Source: an uncultured Actinomycetes bacterium
Lineage (GTDB): Bacteria; Actinomycetota; Acidimicrobiia; Acidimicrobiales; RAAP-2
Direction: 5' to 3'
NCBI GenBank assembly: GCA_903828785.1
Contig: CAIKNP010000015.1
Span: 58,119-122,118 of the forward strand
DNA: 64,000 nucleotides
Shown: piece after piece, positions 16,962 through 25,582 of the stretch
Layout: every line of letters starts with the position of its first letter
How positions within the stretch are numbered: position 1 is the stretch's first letter
Notes under the pieces: model-generated
What the model saw: the letters and a program-made list of their open reading frames with translations, nothing else
The model's database searches: none
What the model was told of the DNA's origin: nothing
Made by a program: the position numbers and the translations under genes

Positions 16962-17354
16962 GTGTTCGATTTCAGTCCCATCAAAATTCTCTTGGTGGTG
17001 GTCGTTACCGCAATCCTCTTAGGTCCGGACAAATTGCCCCACGTCGCACAGTCGCTGGGCAAGGCCTGGCGATCACTTAAGAATCTGCAAACGCGGATCG
17101 AAGGTGAAGTACGAGAAGCCATGCCTGACTTGCCCGATAGTGGTGACCTCGCTCGGTACGCGCGCAGTCCCATCGTTTTGCTCAACGAACTCGCCCAACG
17201 AGCCACTCCAGCCGAGGAAACAAGCAACGAGGCCCCCCAGTCCGCCATCGATGACGCGGCGGTTCCGCTGGGCTTGACCTTGCGCAAACCCCTGGTGAAC
17301 CCCGTGACCAATTGGCAGTCCCCGTCCGGACCCTTCGATCCCAGTCTGAATTAG
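16962..17354 (+). CDS. tatB: twin-arginine translocase subunit TatB-like
   Basis: A TatA/B-family protein: one short N-terminal membrane helix (about residues 7-20, ILLVVVVTAILL) followed at once by the hinge GPDKLP and an amphipathic helix (AQSLGKAWRSLKNLQTRIEGEV). The long C-terminal tail and the wording of the amphipathic helix favour TatB over TatA. In the Tat system TatB and TatC bind twin-arginine signal peptides of folded proteins. It starts with GTG and lies 3 bases before tatC. No separate TatA is seen nearby. Confidence 0.88.
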   Translation: MFDFSPIKILLVVVVTAILLGPDKLPHVAQSLGKAWRSLKNLQTRIEGEVREAMPDLPDSGDLARYARSPIVLLNELAQRATPAEETSNEAPQSAIDDAAVPLGLTLRKPLVNPVTNWQSPSGPFDPSLN

Positions 17355-17357
17355 ACC

Positions 17358-18086
17358 ATGGCCCGATTGCGCACCGCCGCTAACGCCATGACTTTGGCGC
17401 AGCACCTCGCCGAAGCTCGACGACGCTTCCTCTGGTGTTGCGCGGCTATCGGCGCAATGGGAACAGTGGCCTTCTTTTTCTATCCGCAGATTTTGCACTT
17501 CTTGCAACAGCCCTACTGCAACGCCTCCCCAGGGAAATGTGCCTTCCTGGTTACCAATCCGCTTGATGGTCTCACCCTGCGATTCAAAATAAGTCTTTTT
17601 GGTGGCTTTCTGCTCGCTTTTCCAGTCGTGTTGTGGCATATCTGGCGATACGTCACACCCGGGCTCAAGGCCAACGAGCGGCGCTACGCCTGGCCCTTCG
17701 TCCTGAGTTCGGTGTTGTTCTTCGCGGGGGGCGTCGGCGTGGCCTACTTCACCTTCAATCACGCTATTGCGTGGTTACAATCAATCGGCGGAACGCAACT
17801 CATCAGTGAGTACAACCCCAACCAGTACCTCATGTTGTTTCTACTCATGATGCTTATTTTCGGCCTGACCTTTGAATTTCCCGTCGTCCTCGTGGCGGTG
17901 CAACTAGCGCGGCTCGTCAGCCCGCGGCGCCTCCTGGCCCAGTGGCGCTACGCCATCATCGGCATCACAATTTTCTCGGCCGCCGTGACTCCCAGCAGCG
18001 ACCCCTTTTCAATGCTCGCCTTAGCGATCCCCTTGACTGTCTTTTATTTCCTCGCAATAGCCTTTGGCAAGATCTGCCGACGATGA
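17358..18086 (+). CDS. tatC: Sec-independent translocase subunit TatC
   Basis: TatC is the six-span membrane receptor for twin-arginine signal peptides. The N-terminal HLAEARRRFLW corresponds to the conserved signal-binding stretch; six hydrophobic segments follow, with the FEFPVVL motif in the fourth-segment region and AAVTPSSDPFSM near the end. Length 242. The ATG lies 3 bases after tatB and the stop overlaps the next start (ATGA). Confidence 0.95.
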   Translation: MARLRTAANAMTLAQHLAEARRRFLWCCAAIGAMGTVAFFFYPQILHFLQQPYCNASPGKCAFLVTNPLDGLTLRFKISLFGGFLLAFPVVLWHIWRYVTPGLKANERRYAWPFVLSSVLFFAGGVGVAYFTFNHAIAWLQSIGGTQLISEYNPNQYLMLFLLMMLIFGLTFEFPVVLVAVQLARLVSPRRLLAQWRYAIIGITIFSAAVTPSSDPFSMLALAIPLTVFYFLAIAFGKICRR

Positions 18087-20206
18087 ATTCCTTCCGTCAG
18101 CGCTTCGTCGACGCTCAGGGCTTTGGGCTCGACCGCTTTCAAGAAGACGCCATCTCGGGATTCGACCGTGGGGTAAACGTGCTGGTTTCCGCTCCGACAG
18201 GTTCCGGTAAGACGCTGGTGGCTAACTACGCCATCGGGGCGACGCTCGAGAAAGGCCTACGCTCCTTCTACACCACGCCTCTAAAAGCGCTCTCCAATCA
18301 GAAATTTGCCGAACTCGGATCACTCTTCGGTGTTGATCGCGTGGGTCTACTCACCGGAGATACCAGCATTAATCGAAACGCGGAGGTCGTTGTCATGACC
18401 ACCGAGGTTCTGCGCAACATGTTGCTCACCGACGTCGACCAATTGCGAACGCTGGGCCTCGTCGTGCTCGACGAGGTGCACTACTTGCAAGATCCCTTTC
18501 GCGGTGGCGTGTGGGAAGAAGTGCTGATCCTTACCCCTCCCGCCGTCCGCTTTGTCGCACTTTCGGCCACCATAGGAAATGCTCCGTTTCTGGGCAAGTG
18601 GTTCGCTGAGGTCCGGGGCGAGACCGAAGTCATCGTCGAGACGACTCGACCTATCACCCTGCACCAACACGTCGCCGTCGTCAAGCGAGGGCAGCCGTTG
18701 CCAGAAATCATCGATCTGCTGGACCAAACTCGTTTGAGCGACGCCGCTCGGCGAATTGATAACACGATGAAAGCCACTCGCAAGTTTCGGCCCGGTCCCA
18801 AGTGGCACGGACCCAAGTCCTCCGCACCGCCCTCGCCCTTCCGGGCGCCCAAGCGAAGCGAATTACTACTCGCCCTCGAGAGAGACAATCTCCTTCCGGT
18901 GATCGTATTCATTTTTTCGCGCTCCGCCTGCGACGACGCCGTTCGTCAGTGTCGCCGAGACGGGCTCTTGTTCACCACACCCGAACAGCGCCGCGAAATA
19001 GAAACCATTGCCCTCCAACGACTGGAGGCGTTCTCCGATGAGGATCTCGCCGCTCTCGAGTACGCAGAGTTTCTTGACTGCCTGCGGCGGGGACTGGCCG
19101 CGCACCACGCCGGAATGGTGCCGGCCTTTCGCGAAATAGTCGAAACCTGTTTTCACGCCAATCTCCTCTCCGCTGTCTTCGCGACTGAGACCTTGGCCTT
19201 GGGGGTCAATATGCCGGCCCGCAGCGTGGCGCTGGAGCGCTTCGCGAAGTATTCCGACTCCGGTAGGCGGGTGCTCACCAGCGGCGAGTACGCCCAGATG
19301 ACCGGCCGGGCTGGTCGTCGAGGCCTCGACGACGAAGGACACGCCATTGTCTGCTTCGCGCCAGAGATCGCGCTGCACGACATCGGCCGGGTGGCCATCG
19401 CCCACCCCAGCGAGTTGCATTCATCCTTCCGACCCACCTACAACTTCACGGCGAACCTCATGAATCACTTCGACGAGGAGACTGCCCACGAGGTCGTTGA
19501 GCGCTCCTACGCCCAATTCGAAACCAATCATCGACCCGCCGGCACCAAGCGCTCCTTGGGTGACCTGATGCGGGCCCGTCACCGCGTTCTCGAGGAGCTG
19601 GGCTACGCCGAGGGCTGGAAACTCACCGCAGACGGACAACTACTCCGCTCGCTGTATCACGAATGTGACCTGTTGCTCGCCGAAACAATAAATCTCGGAG
19701 TGTTTGATGATCTCGAGCCGGCGCAACTCGCCGGACTCTTGTCGAGCTTTGTCTTCGAAGCCAAGCGCAGTGCCCGAGTGGGTAAAGCCCCGCAAACGCC
19801 CATTAAACGCAAGAAGAATCTGCATGATCGCCTAGGTCCCGAGCGGCGGGGAAGCTTGGGGGAGCGCATGCAAGAGATTTTGACCACTTCGGCGGCCCTG
19901 CGCGAAATTGAAGGGCGGCACAAAGTAGCCCACGCCAAAGAACCCGACGGGAAGTTCATGCCGGTGATCGCCGCCTGGGCAAGAGGCGTCTCCCTGGGAA
20001 CGGTCCTAGATCTCGCCGACGTCGAAGTGGGCAGCACGTCGCCGGGTGACTTCGTTCGAAACGCCAAGCAGGTTGGCGACCTCTGTGAACAATTGGGTCG
20101 CTTGCACGGAAGGCCCCAATTGGCCGGCGCCGCCATGGAGGCTCGTGATTTGGTCCTACGTTCGGTAGTCGCTGGTTCGTCGGGTGTCCACCAAATCGAC
20201 GTGTAA
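18083..20206 (+). CDS. helY: Ski2/Mtr4-like RNA helicase (HelY-like)
   Basis: An SF2 DExH helicase of the Ski2-like group. Motif I is APTGSGKT (residues 37-44), motif II is DEVH (130-133), motif III SATIGN, and motif VI QMTGRAGRRGLD. The C-terminal third is the helical DSHCT-type domain. The order tatC-helicase is that of tatC-helY in mycobacteria, which supports the HelY label. At 707 residues it is clearly shorter than the ~900-residue mycobacterial protein. I set the start at the ATG at 18083, which overlaps the tatC stop by 4 bases, rather than an upstream in-frame start inside tatC. Likely role: RNA unwinding in decay or ribosome metabolism. Confidence 0.9.
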   Translation: MNSFRQRFVDAQGFGLDRFQEDAISGFDRGVNVLVSAPTGSGKTLVANYAIGATLEKGLRSFYTTPLKALSNQKFAELGSLFGVDRVGLLTGDTSINRNAEVVVMTTEVLRNMLLTDVDQLRTLGLVVLDEVHYLQDPFRGGVWEEVLILTPPAVRFVALSATIGNAPFLGKWFAEVRGETEVIVETTRPITLHQHVAVVKRGQPLPEIIDLLDQTRLSDAARRIDNTMKATRKFRPGPKWHGPKSSAPPSPFRAPKRSELLLALERDNLLPVIVFIFSRSACDDAVRQCRRDGLLFTTPEQRREIETIALQRLEAFSDEDLAALEYAEFLDCLRRGLAAHHAGMVPAFREIVETCFHANLLSAVFATETLALGVNMPARSVALERFAKYSDSGRRVLTSGEYAQMTGRAGRRGLDDEGHAIVCFAPEIALHDIGRVAIAHPSELHSSFRPTYNFTANLMNHFDEETAHEVVERSYAQFETNHRPAGTKRSLGDLMRARHRVLEELGYAEGWKLTADGQLLRSLYHECDLLLAETINLGVFDDLEPAQLAGLLSSFVFEAKRSARVGKAPQTPIKRKKNLHDRLGPERRGSLGERMQEILTTSAALREIEGRHKVAHAKEPDGKFMPVIAAWARGVSLGTVLDLADVEVGSTSPGDFVRNAKQVGDLCEQLGRLHGRPQLAGAAMEARDLVLRSVVAGSSGVHQIDV

Positions 20207-20212
20207 CGCGCC

Positions 20213-20218
20213 TAGTCT
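20213..20218 (+). promoter_or_regulatory. possible -10 element (TAGTCT) of the ThyX-like gene
   Basis: TAGTCT lies 9 bases before the ATG at 20228, so it would give a leader of only two or three bases. Weaker than the other cases. Confidence 0.35.
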
Positions 20219-20227
20219 CTTGGTCTC

Positions 20228-21838
20228 ATGCATCCTTACGTCGCCGAAGAGTTCACCCCGGTTGAGCAAGAAGTACTGCGCAAGTACTTCACCAACCTGG
20301 ACGGTCCCGTTTTCGCCCTCGTCAACCTGCCCGAGGTGGTCAAGGGTGCTCTGTTTGCTCGCTATTCTCGCTCCTCGAAGAGTCTGCGGCGATTGTTTCT
20401 CGACGAGTTCGTTGGCGACTTGGACCTTGAAGGTGACGTCAGCGTCGACGCTACCGTAGGGCTCGACCGAGCCGATGATCTCTACCAAAAAATCTTCTTC
20501 GAATACGGAGATGACTCCGTCGCTCAACTAGGCGGCGTGCACTTGGCCTGCGAGCAGTCCTCGAATGTGCTGACCAAGGTTCTTGAACGCGGACGACTCA
20601 TGAGCTACCTGGAGCAGTCCACCCGCTACCTCGGCTACGACAAACGCCTCGCCAACGGCCGGTACCGCTACTACCGGGACGCCGCCGTTCTCGAATCCAG
20701 GCTGGGGGCTCGCTACATCGGCGAGATGGACCGGATGTTTGATACCTACGCGGAGCTCCTGCCGCAGCTCATTGACTTCATCGGCAAAAAGTTCCCCAAG
20801 ACGCCAGACGACACCGATTTTGTCTATCGTCAGGCAATCAGGGCCAAGGCCCTCGACGCCGTTCGTGGATTGCTACCGGCGTCAGCGCTTTCGAATCTGG
20901 GTATCTACGCCTCCGGACAAGCCTACGAAATGCTCCTGCTGCGCATGCGCGCCCACCACCTTCCGGAAGTTCGTGAGTACGCCGAGTTAATGATTACTGA
21001 GCTTCGCAAGGTGATTCCCTCCTTCTTGCGCCGCCTCGACGTAGTAGAACGAGGGGTGGCGTGGTCGAACTACCTTCGCGACACCAGTGATCAGACGCAA
21101 GCCCTCGTGGCCTCCTGGTGGCCCAAGACATCGGCGGAACCCGAAGAATCAGTTCGCTTGGTCGACTTCGACCCCGATGGAGAAACCAAGGTGCTCGAAG
21201 CCATCGTGTTCGCATCGAGCACGGTTTCGAGCGAAGAAGCGCGGCTGCGTGTTGCCGCGCTCGACCCTACGCAGCGTACCGCCCTCCTACAGGCCTACGT
21301 GGGGGAGCGGGGCAATAGGCGCCATCGGCCCAGTCGGGCCTTTGAGCGTACCGATTACCGCTTCGAGATGGTCACCGACTACGGCGCCTTTCGAGATCTG
21401 CAGCGCCACCGCCTCCTCACTATCGAGTGGCAGGATCTCAACGCGGACTTAGGCTACGACGTGCCCGAGGTCGTTCGAGAGGCGGGGCTCGCCGAGCAAT
21501 TCGAAGCCTCACTCGAACGCTCGGCGGCGCTCTACCACGACCTGCTGGAAGAATTTCCCGAGCAAGCCCAGTACGCCGTGGCCCTGGCCTTTCGCATTCG
21601 TTACGTGATGCAGATGAACGCCCGTGAGGCCATGCATCTCATCGAGTTGCGCTCTGGTCCACAGGGCCACCCGTCGTATCGTCGCGTGGCTCACGAGATG
21701 GCCCGACTCATCCGAGACGAAGCGGGGCACGTCGGCATCGCTGACGCCATGAACTACGTTGACTTCTCCGATACCGATCTGGAGCGACTCGAAGCCGAGC
21801 GCACGGCCGAGCGGAATCGTAAGAAATTAAGTAGATAG
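20228..21838 (+). CDS. tandem ThyX-like protein (duplicated FAD-dependent thymidylate synthase fold)
   Basis: A 536-residue protein made of two ThyX-like halves. The first half has EYGDDSVAQLGGVH and, at residues 121-134, RGRLMSYLEQSTRY, matching the ThyX signature RHRxxSxxxxSxRY except that His is Gly. The second half keeps RHR (393-395) but then reads LLTIEWQDLNA, losing both Ser, the Arg and the Tyr. The helix MQMNAREAMHLIELR near the end is the ThyX NAR-x-L-x-H element. ThyX makes dTMP from dUMP with FAD and methylene-tetrahydrofolate as a tetramer of ~220-residue chains; here two chains are fused. Whether it still makes dTMP is open. Confidence 0.85.
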   Translation: MHPYVAEEFTPVEQEVLRKYFTNLDGPVFALVNLPEVVKGALFARYSRSSKSLRRLFLDEFVGDLDLEGDVSVDATVGLDRADDLYQKIFFEYGDDSVAQLGGVHLACEQSSNVLTKVLERGRLMSYLEQSTRYLGYDKRLANGRYRYYRDAAVLESRLGARYIGEMDRMFDTYAELLPQLIDFIGKKFPKTPDDTDFVYRQAIRAKALDAVRGLLPASALSNLGIYASGQAYEMLLLRMRAHHLPEVREYAELMITELRKVIPSFLRRLDVVERGVAWSNYLRDTSDQTQALVASWWPKTSAEPEESVRLVDFDPDGETKVLEAIVFASSTVSSEEARLRVAALDPTQRTALLQAYVGERGNRRHRPSRAFERTDYRFEMVTDYGAFRDLQRHRLLTIEWQDLNADLGYDVPEVVREAGLAEQFEASLERSAALYHDLLEEFPEQAQYAVALAFRIRYVMQMNAREAMHLIELRSGPQGHPSYRRVAHEMARLIRDEAGHVGIADAMNYVDFSDTDLERLEAERTAERNRKKLSR

Positions 21839-21913
21839 CACTTATTATCTGCAATATCGCCCACGTGGACGCAAATACCCCCTACAATGCCAGCGCCAAC
21901 CGAAGGAAGATTT

Positions 21914-22354
21914 ATGAGCCCGAGTGACGAGAACGACGAAGTTTTCGATGAAGTAGAATTAGCAGAAGGATTCGACGAGAAGTTCGTCGCTGACGAGGTC
22001 GACGGTGAGGATACTGACCTGGTCGATCTCGAAGACGTGGGCGAAGAAGAAATTTCCCTCGTTGTTGATGACGCCGATCAGCCCATTGTGGTTGTGGCCA
22101 CTGACGATGACGACGTCATCGACGACGCCGACGTCGAGCTCGCCCTGGACGAAGTTCTCGCTGAGACAATCCGGCGAACGACAACGCCCGAAGATGATGA
22201 CGATGAGATTGTCGAGAATGATCCCTCGGTTGACGCTCTCGAAACCATTCTCCCGAAGCAAGACGATGAATTCCGCTGCAAGTCCTGCCGACTCTTGAAG
22301 AAAGTTAGCCAGTTAGCCGACCCCGTTAACACCCTCTGCCGCGACTGCGTGTGA
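21914..22354 (+). CDS. acidic DUF4193-like zinc-ribbon protein
   Basis: A very acidic 146-residue protein with long Asp/Glu runs and a C-terminal zinc ribbon: Cys122-KS-Cys125 and Cys142-RD-Cys145, preceded by LPKQDDEF. That end closely fits the actinobacterial DUF4193 family, whose function is unknown and whose members are usually about 100 residues, so this copy has an enlarged acidic N-terminal part. I chose the ATG at 21914 because AAGGAAG lies 5-6 bases before it; an upstream in-frame ATG lacks one. The stop overlaps the GTG of the next gene (GTGA). Confidence 0.8.
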   Translation: MSPSDENDEVFDEVELAEGFDEKFVADEVDGEDTDLVDLEDVGEEEISLVVDDADQPIVVVATDDDDVIDDADVELALDEVLAETIRRTTTPEDDDDEIVENDPSVDALETILPKQDDEFRCKSCRLLKKVSQLADPVNTLCRDCV

Positions 22355-22785
22355 TTCTTTCTGCTTCCGCCCACGCGAATGCTACCTTCGTGGCGCTCAC
22401 CGAGGCACCAGAAGTGACCTGGCTCAGCGAGGTCGTCGAACTCGCCACTGCGAAGCGTGGGGGAGCAGCCTTGCTCACCACCTTGCTCGATGGCCTCGAG
22501 TTGAAGGATGCGGTGGCCACCGCAATCTCCCAAGGCGAACTTTGGGCGCTCAAGGTGAACGATGCCACTATCGGGCTGGCCCTTATTCGAGCCGGCGTGA
22601 TCAGCGCGCTGTACATCGTCCCAGCGTGGCGTCGCCAAGGGCTCGCCAGTGACTTTGTGACTACTCTTCAGGCCGCGGGCGTTGAGGTTATTGATGGTTT
22701 GGCTCTGCCTGGTGACCGAGCAACCAAGTCGCTCTACGAATCCTTGGGCTGGAAGGCACGTCTCCTGACAATGCGCTCTTCCTAA
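22351..22785 (+). CDS. GNAT-family N-acetyltransferase
   Basis: A 144-residue protein with the end of a GNAT fold: the acetyl-CoA loop ALYIVPAWRRQGLASDFV (Q/RxxGxA type) followed by a strand-helix with LPGDRATKSLYESLGW, typical of motif B where a residue near the C-terminus positions CoA. The N-terminal half is unlike common GNATs, so the substrate cannot be named. Start is GTG, overlapping the DUF4193-like gene by 4 bases, so the two are translationally coupled. Confidence 0.75.
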   Translation: MILSASAHANATFVALTEAPEVTWLSEVVELATAKRGGAALLTTLLDGLELKDAVATAISQGELWALKVNDATIGLALIRAGVISALYIVPAWRRQGLASDFVTTLQAAGVEVIDGLALPGDRATKSLYESLGWKARLLTMRSS

Positions 22786-22808
22786 GCGCTCCGCCTGGGT
22801 GACGTCGT

Positions 22809-24131
22809 CTAGGCGTTGCGACGAGGAGGGCGAGGTGTCCGCGCGGGCGCCCGAGTGGGCGGTGGCGGTGGCGGAACCTTCATGCCCAGCAACTTCGCGA
22901 ACTCGGGGATTGCGCCGGCACTCTTGATCGCCAAGGCTTTAGCGGCTTCGTCGGCCGGAATGCCAAGCGGCTTGATATTGCGGCGAATGCTGGTCTCGAC
23001 GGAGAGATTGACCAGTTCCACCCATACGGCCACTGCCTGGTCAGCGTGCAAGGCCTCCGACACCAGAGCAGTTACCTTCGCCGCCACGTCCGAGCTGACC
23101 CGCGTGGACATGTCGGGAGGACGCGCGATGAGTCGAAGGGCTTCAGCCACGTTGGACGAGGCAATCGCCGCATCGAGCTTCTCGCTCCACTGCGTACGTA
23201 ATACCTCGAGCTTGGCCGTGAGGGAGGCCTGTAGCTCCTTCAGTTGCCCACGAGCTTCTTCGTCGAGGGTCACGGTTTTCGCGGAGGTCACCACGGCGCG
23301 CAAATCGCGAAGTCGGAGTTCCTTGCCGGCGCTCAGAGCGCCCGAGGCACGGTCCTTCCATGTTGCGAGTGACGTCTTGCCGAGCAAGTCTTCGGCAATG
23401 CGGTCAATGGTTGCCGGATCGATTGTCGTGCGACCCTGGGCGGTGGCGTTCTTGTTCTGCTCGGCAACGGCGGCGCGAACCGACGGCATACCACCGCGAA
23501 ACAGTTGCTCCGCCACGGGCAATTGCTCGGGGGAGAGGGTCGCCAGCAAAGCATTGCGGTGAATGGTCGCCATTGGGGGAGCAACGGGTCCAGCGGGACG
23601 ACGATCGCGCGTGACGGCGGCCGGCCCACGCCCGCTTCCTTCACGACGAGGTCCACGAGGAGCACCGGTGCTTCCTTCAGCTGAGCGTTCCCGTGCGGGG
23701 CGTTCGCGTGATGGGCGCTCGGCAGTTACGCCTTCGCCAGTGGCATCGCGACGAGGTCCACGAGCGGGTCGAGCCTTGTCACGTCCACCATCACGGCCGT
23801 CGCGTCCGTCGCGTTCGCCGTCTCGGCGTGGGCCGCGGCCCTTGGGGGCGTAGGACACGGTAATTTCGGGGCCCTTGGCCTCCGGAAGAAGAATGGTCAG
23901 TCGCTCCTTCTTCGGGTCCAGAGGAGAAGCGGTCTTCGCTGGCAGGACCGAAACCACGTCAATACGTTCCATGAACTGTTCAACGTCAGCACGGTACACC
24001 GTGCCCACGACGGGTCCTCCGGGGACCAAGGAGGCTTCCAGGGTTCCCTTTGGTAACTTGGCTCCCGCAGCGCGCCACGTTGCCGTGGCGCCGTTGAGGC
24101 TGGTGATTTCGATCTCAATTCGACGAGACAT
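22809..24131 (-). CDS. Arg/Gly/Asp-rich disordered protein with helical C-terminal half
   Basis: A 440-residue protein I cannot place. Residues 1-95 look like a folded beta-rich domain (SRRIEIEITSLNGATATWRA). Residues about 96-180 are a low-complexity linker of RGPRR, RDGRDG and RPxRE repeats. Residues about 190-415 are helical and Ala-rich, and the tail is Pro/Arg-rich (VPPPPPP, ARTPRPPRR). Arg/Gly-rich linkers of this sort often bind RNA. The similar style of the protein at 53113 is notable. The start is the ATG at 24131 with a TAGATT hexamer 8 bases before it. Confidence 0.75.
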   Translation of the reverse strand: MSRRIEIEITSLNGATATWRAAGAKLPKGTLEASLVPGGPVVGTVYRADVEQFMERIDVVSVLPAKTASPLDPKKERLTILLPEAKGPEITVSYAPKGRGPRRDGERDGRDGRDGGRDKARPARGPRRDATGEGVTAERPSRERPARERSAEGSTGAPRGPRREGSGRGPAAVTRDRRPAGPVAPPMATIHRNALLATLSPEQLPVAEQLFRGGMPSVRAAVAEQNKNATAQGRTTIDPATIDRIAEDLLGKTSLATWKDRASGALSAGKELRLRDLRAVVTSAKTVTLDEEARGQLKELQASLTAKLEVLRTQWSEKLDAAIASSNVAEALRLIARPPDMSTRVSSDVAAKVTALVSEALHADQAVAVWVELVNLSVETSIRRNIKPLGIPADEAAKALAIKSAGAIPEFAKLLGMKVPPPPPPTRAPARTPRPPRRNA

Positions 24132-24139
24132 AGGTTTAC

Positions 24140-24145
24140 AATCTA
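24140..24145 (-). promoter_or_regulatory. possible -10 element (TAGATT) of the Arg/Gly-rich gene
   Basis: TAGATT lies 8 bases before the ATG at 24131, giving a leader of about one or two bases if used. Confidence 0.4.
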
Positions 24146-24207
24146 GTCGCTCGAGAACCTAACAAAATTCTTTCCACTGTTTTAGGTTGTTTTTAAGTAG
24201 CGAAGCC

Positions 24208-24213
24208 TACAGT
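24208..24213 (+). promoter_or_regulatory. leaderless-type -10 element of the HtrA gene (TACAGT)
   Basis: TACAGT plus 6 bases precedes the ATG at 24220. It favours this start over an in-frame start at 24187. Confidence 0.55.
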
Positions 24214-24219
24214 TGTGGC

Positions 24220-25464
24220 ATGACTGAACAAGATAATTACAACGTCGACGCGCAGTCCACTCCAGCGGAAGTCAGCGCGCCGGAAGAAATCCTCCTCGAG
24301 GCCAAGTCGGTAAACGTGGGGGAGTACCACGTTGCCCTGGCCCCCACAAAGCCTTCAATCACCAACCCTTGGCTGGGTCGTATCGCCACGATTGTGGTGG
24401 CGGCCATCGTGGGTGGCCTGGCCGGACACTACAGCTCTCCGGGATCGCACTCGGTTCTCACCATCTCACAATCCAATGTCAATCCCGCTGCCGCCCAATT
24501 ATCGGGTGGTTTAAACATCCCCAGTTTGGTTCGCCACGTCGAGAAGTCCATCGTGTCCATCGACGTAAAGGCCAACGGCCAAGAGGATCAGGGAACGGGG
24601 ATGATTATCACGAGTGACGGTCTCGTCGTCACCAACAACCACGTCATCGCCGCCGCCGCCCACGCAGGGACGATAACGGTGACCCAAACGGGGACGACCA
24701 AGGCCTTGCCCGCCACCCTCATTGGAACCAACCCTATTGACGACGTAGCCCTCATTCGCATCGACAATGCCTCAGGTCTACCCGCGGTGACCTTTGGCAA
24801 CTCCAACAAATTGCAGGTGGGTGATTCCGTGGTGGCCATCGGTAACGCCCTCGGTCTCGCCGCTGGCACGCCCACCGTCACCTCGGGCATTGTCTCGGCA
24901 CTGGGGCGAACCGTAACCGCCTCAGGATCCACCACCTCAGAAACGCTTAACAACATGATTCAAACGGACGCCGCCATCAACCCTGGAAACTCGGGGGGAC
25001 CACTCCTCGACGCCCACGGTGACGTCATTGGAATGGATACCGCAGTCGCGGGAACCCTGCCCGACGGTTCCAGCGCACAGAACATTGGATTCGCCATTCC
25101 CACGACGACTATCAAAGACTTGCTGGCGCGACTGAAGGCTGGACAGAGTGTTTTGAGTCACGGTGCCTTCATTGGCGTCGAGATCTCCACGCTGACCCCG
25201 GCACTTCAAGCTGAGTACGGATTCACCACCTCGACCGGTGTTGTAGTCATGACGGTCATAACGGGCACCGGAGCAGCCAAGGCGGGGGTGAAGCAAGGCG
25301 ACGTCATTGTTTCAATCAATGGACAAAACGTCGCTGGGGACCCTGACGTGCAGACGATTCTCTCGGCCCTTAGTCCCGGAGACACCGTGCACCTCAAAAT
25401 TGTCCGCGGAACGCACACCCTGAAACTCTCGGTCGTATTAGGTCGCACACCAAACGGCTATTAA
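24220..25464 (+). CDS. membrane-anchored HtrA/DegP-type serine protease with PDZ domain
   Basis: HtrA proteases degrade or sense damaged proteins outside the cytoplasm. This 414-residue protein has a cytoplasmic N-terminal tail of about 52 residues, one membrane segment (about 53-70), and a trypsin-like domain with the triad His141 (VVTNNHV), Asp175 (PIDDVAL) and Ser258 (NPGNSGGP). A C-terminal PDZ domain (about 315-405) contains GVVVMTVITGTGAAKAGVKQ. This is the layout of actinobacterial HtrA/PepD-type proteases. The ATG at 24220 is preceded at 6 bases by TACAGT. Confidence 0.94.
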   Translation: MTEQDNYNVDAQSTPAEVSAPEEILLEAKSVNVGEYHVALAPTKPSITNPWLGRIATIVVAAIVGGLAGHYSSPGSHSVLTISQSNVNPAAAQLSGGLNIPSLVRHVEKSIVSIDVKANGQEDQGTGMIITSDGLVVTNNHVIAAAAHAGTITVTQTGTTKALPATLIGTNPIDDVALIRIDNASGLPAVTFGNSNKLQVGDSVVAIGNALGLAAGTPTVTSGIVSALGRTVTASGSTTSETLNNMIQTDAAINPGNSGGPLLDAHGDVIGMDTAVAGTLPDGSSAQNIGFAIPTTTIKDLLARLKAGQSVLSHGAFIGVEISTLTPALQAEYGFTTSTGVVVMTVITGTGAAKAGVKQGDVIVSINGQNVAGDPDVQTILSALSPGDTVHLKIVRGTHTLKLSVVLGRTPNGY

Positions 25465-25516
25465 GACGCCAGAAGGAAGCACTGTCGACGAGCCACGAGT
25501 TGGCGTTCTAACGCCG

Positions 25517-25530
25517 ATAATGTACGTTAT
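25517..25530. promoter_or_regulatory. near-palindrome upstream of the FluC pair
   Basis: ATAATGTACGTTAT contains TAAYGTACRTTA, which is palindromic at 10 of 12 positions. It lies about 50 bases before the first FluC gene and is followed by TAAAGT, a possible -10. It may be an operator. The 118-base gap after htrA shows no convincing fluoride riboswitch. Confidence 0.3.
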
Positions 25531-25582
25531 GTAAAGTTAGAGACCGAAGAGGCAGGGTATTGCCGACTAAGTTTTCTAAGCA

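Noticed and set aside
25465..25582. Possible fluoride riboswitch before the FluC pair
   Set aside because: The stretch with GGCAGGGTATTGCC looks structured, but the conserved crcB-motif elements (GGNGAUGG near the 5' end and CUGAUGGC near the 3' end) are not there. A covariance-model search would settle it.
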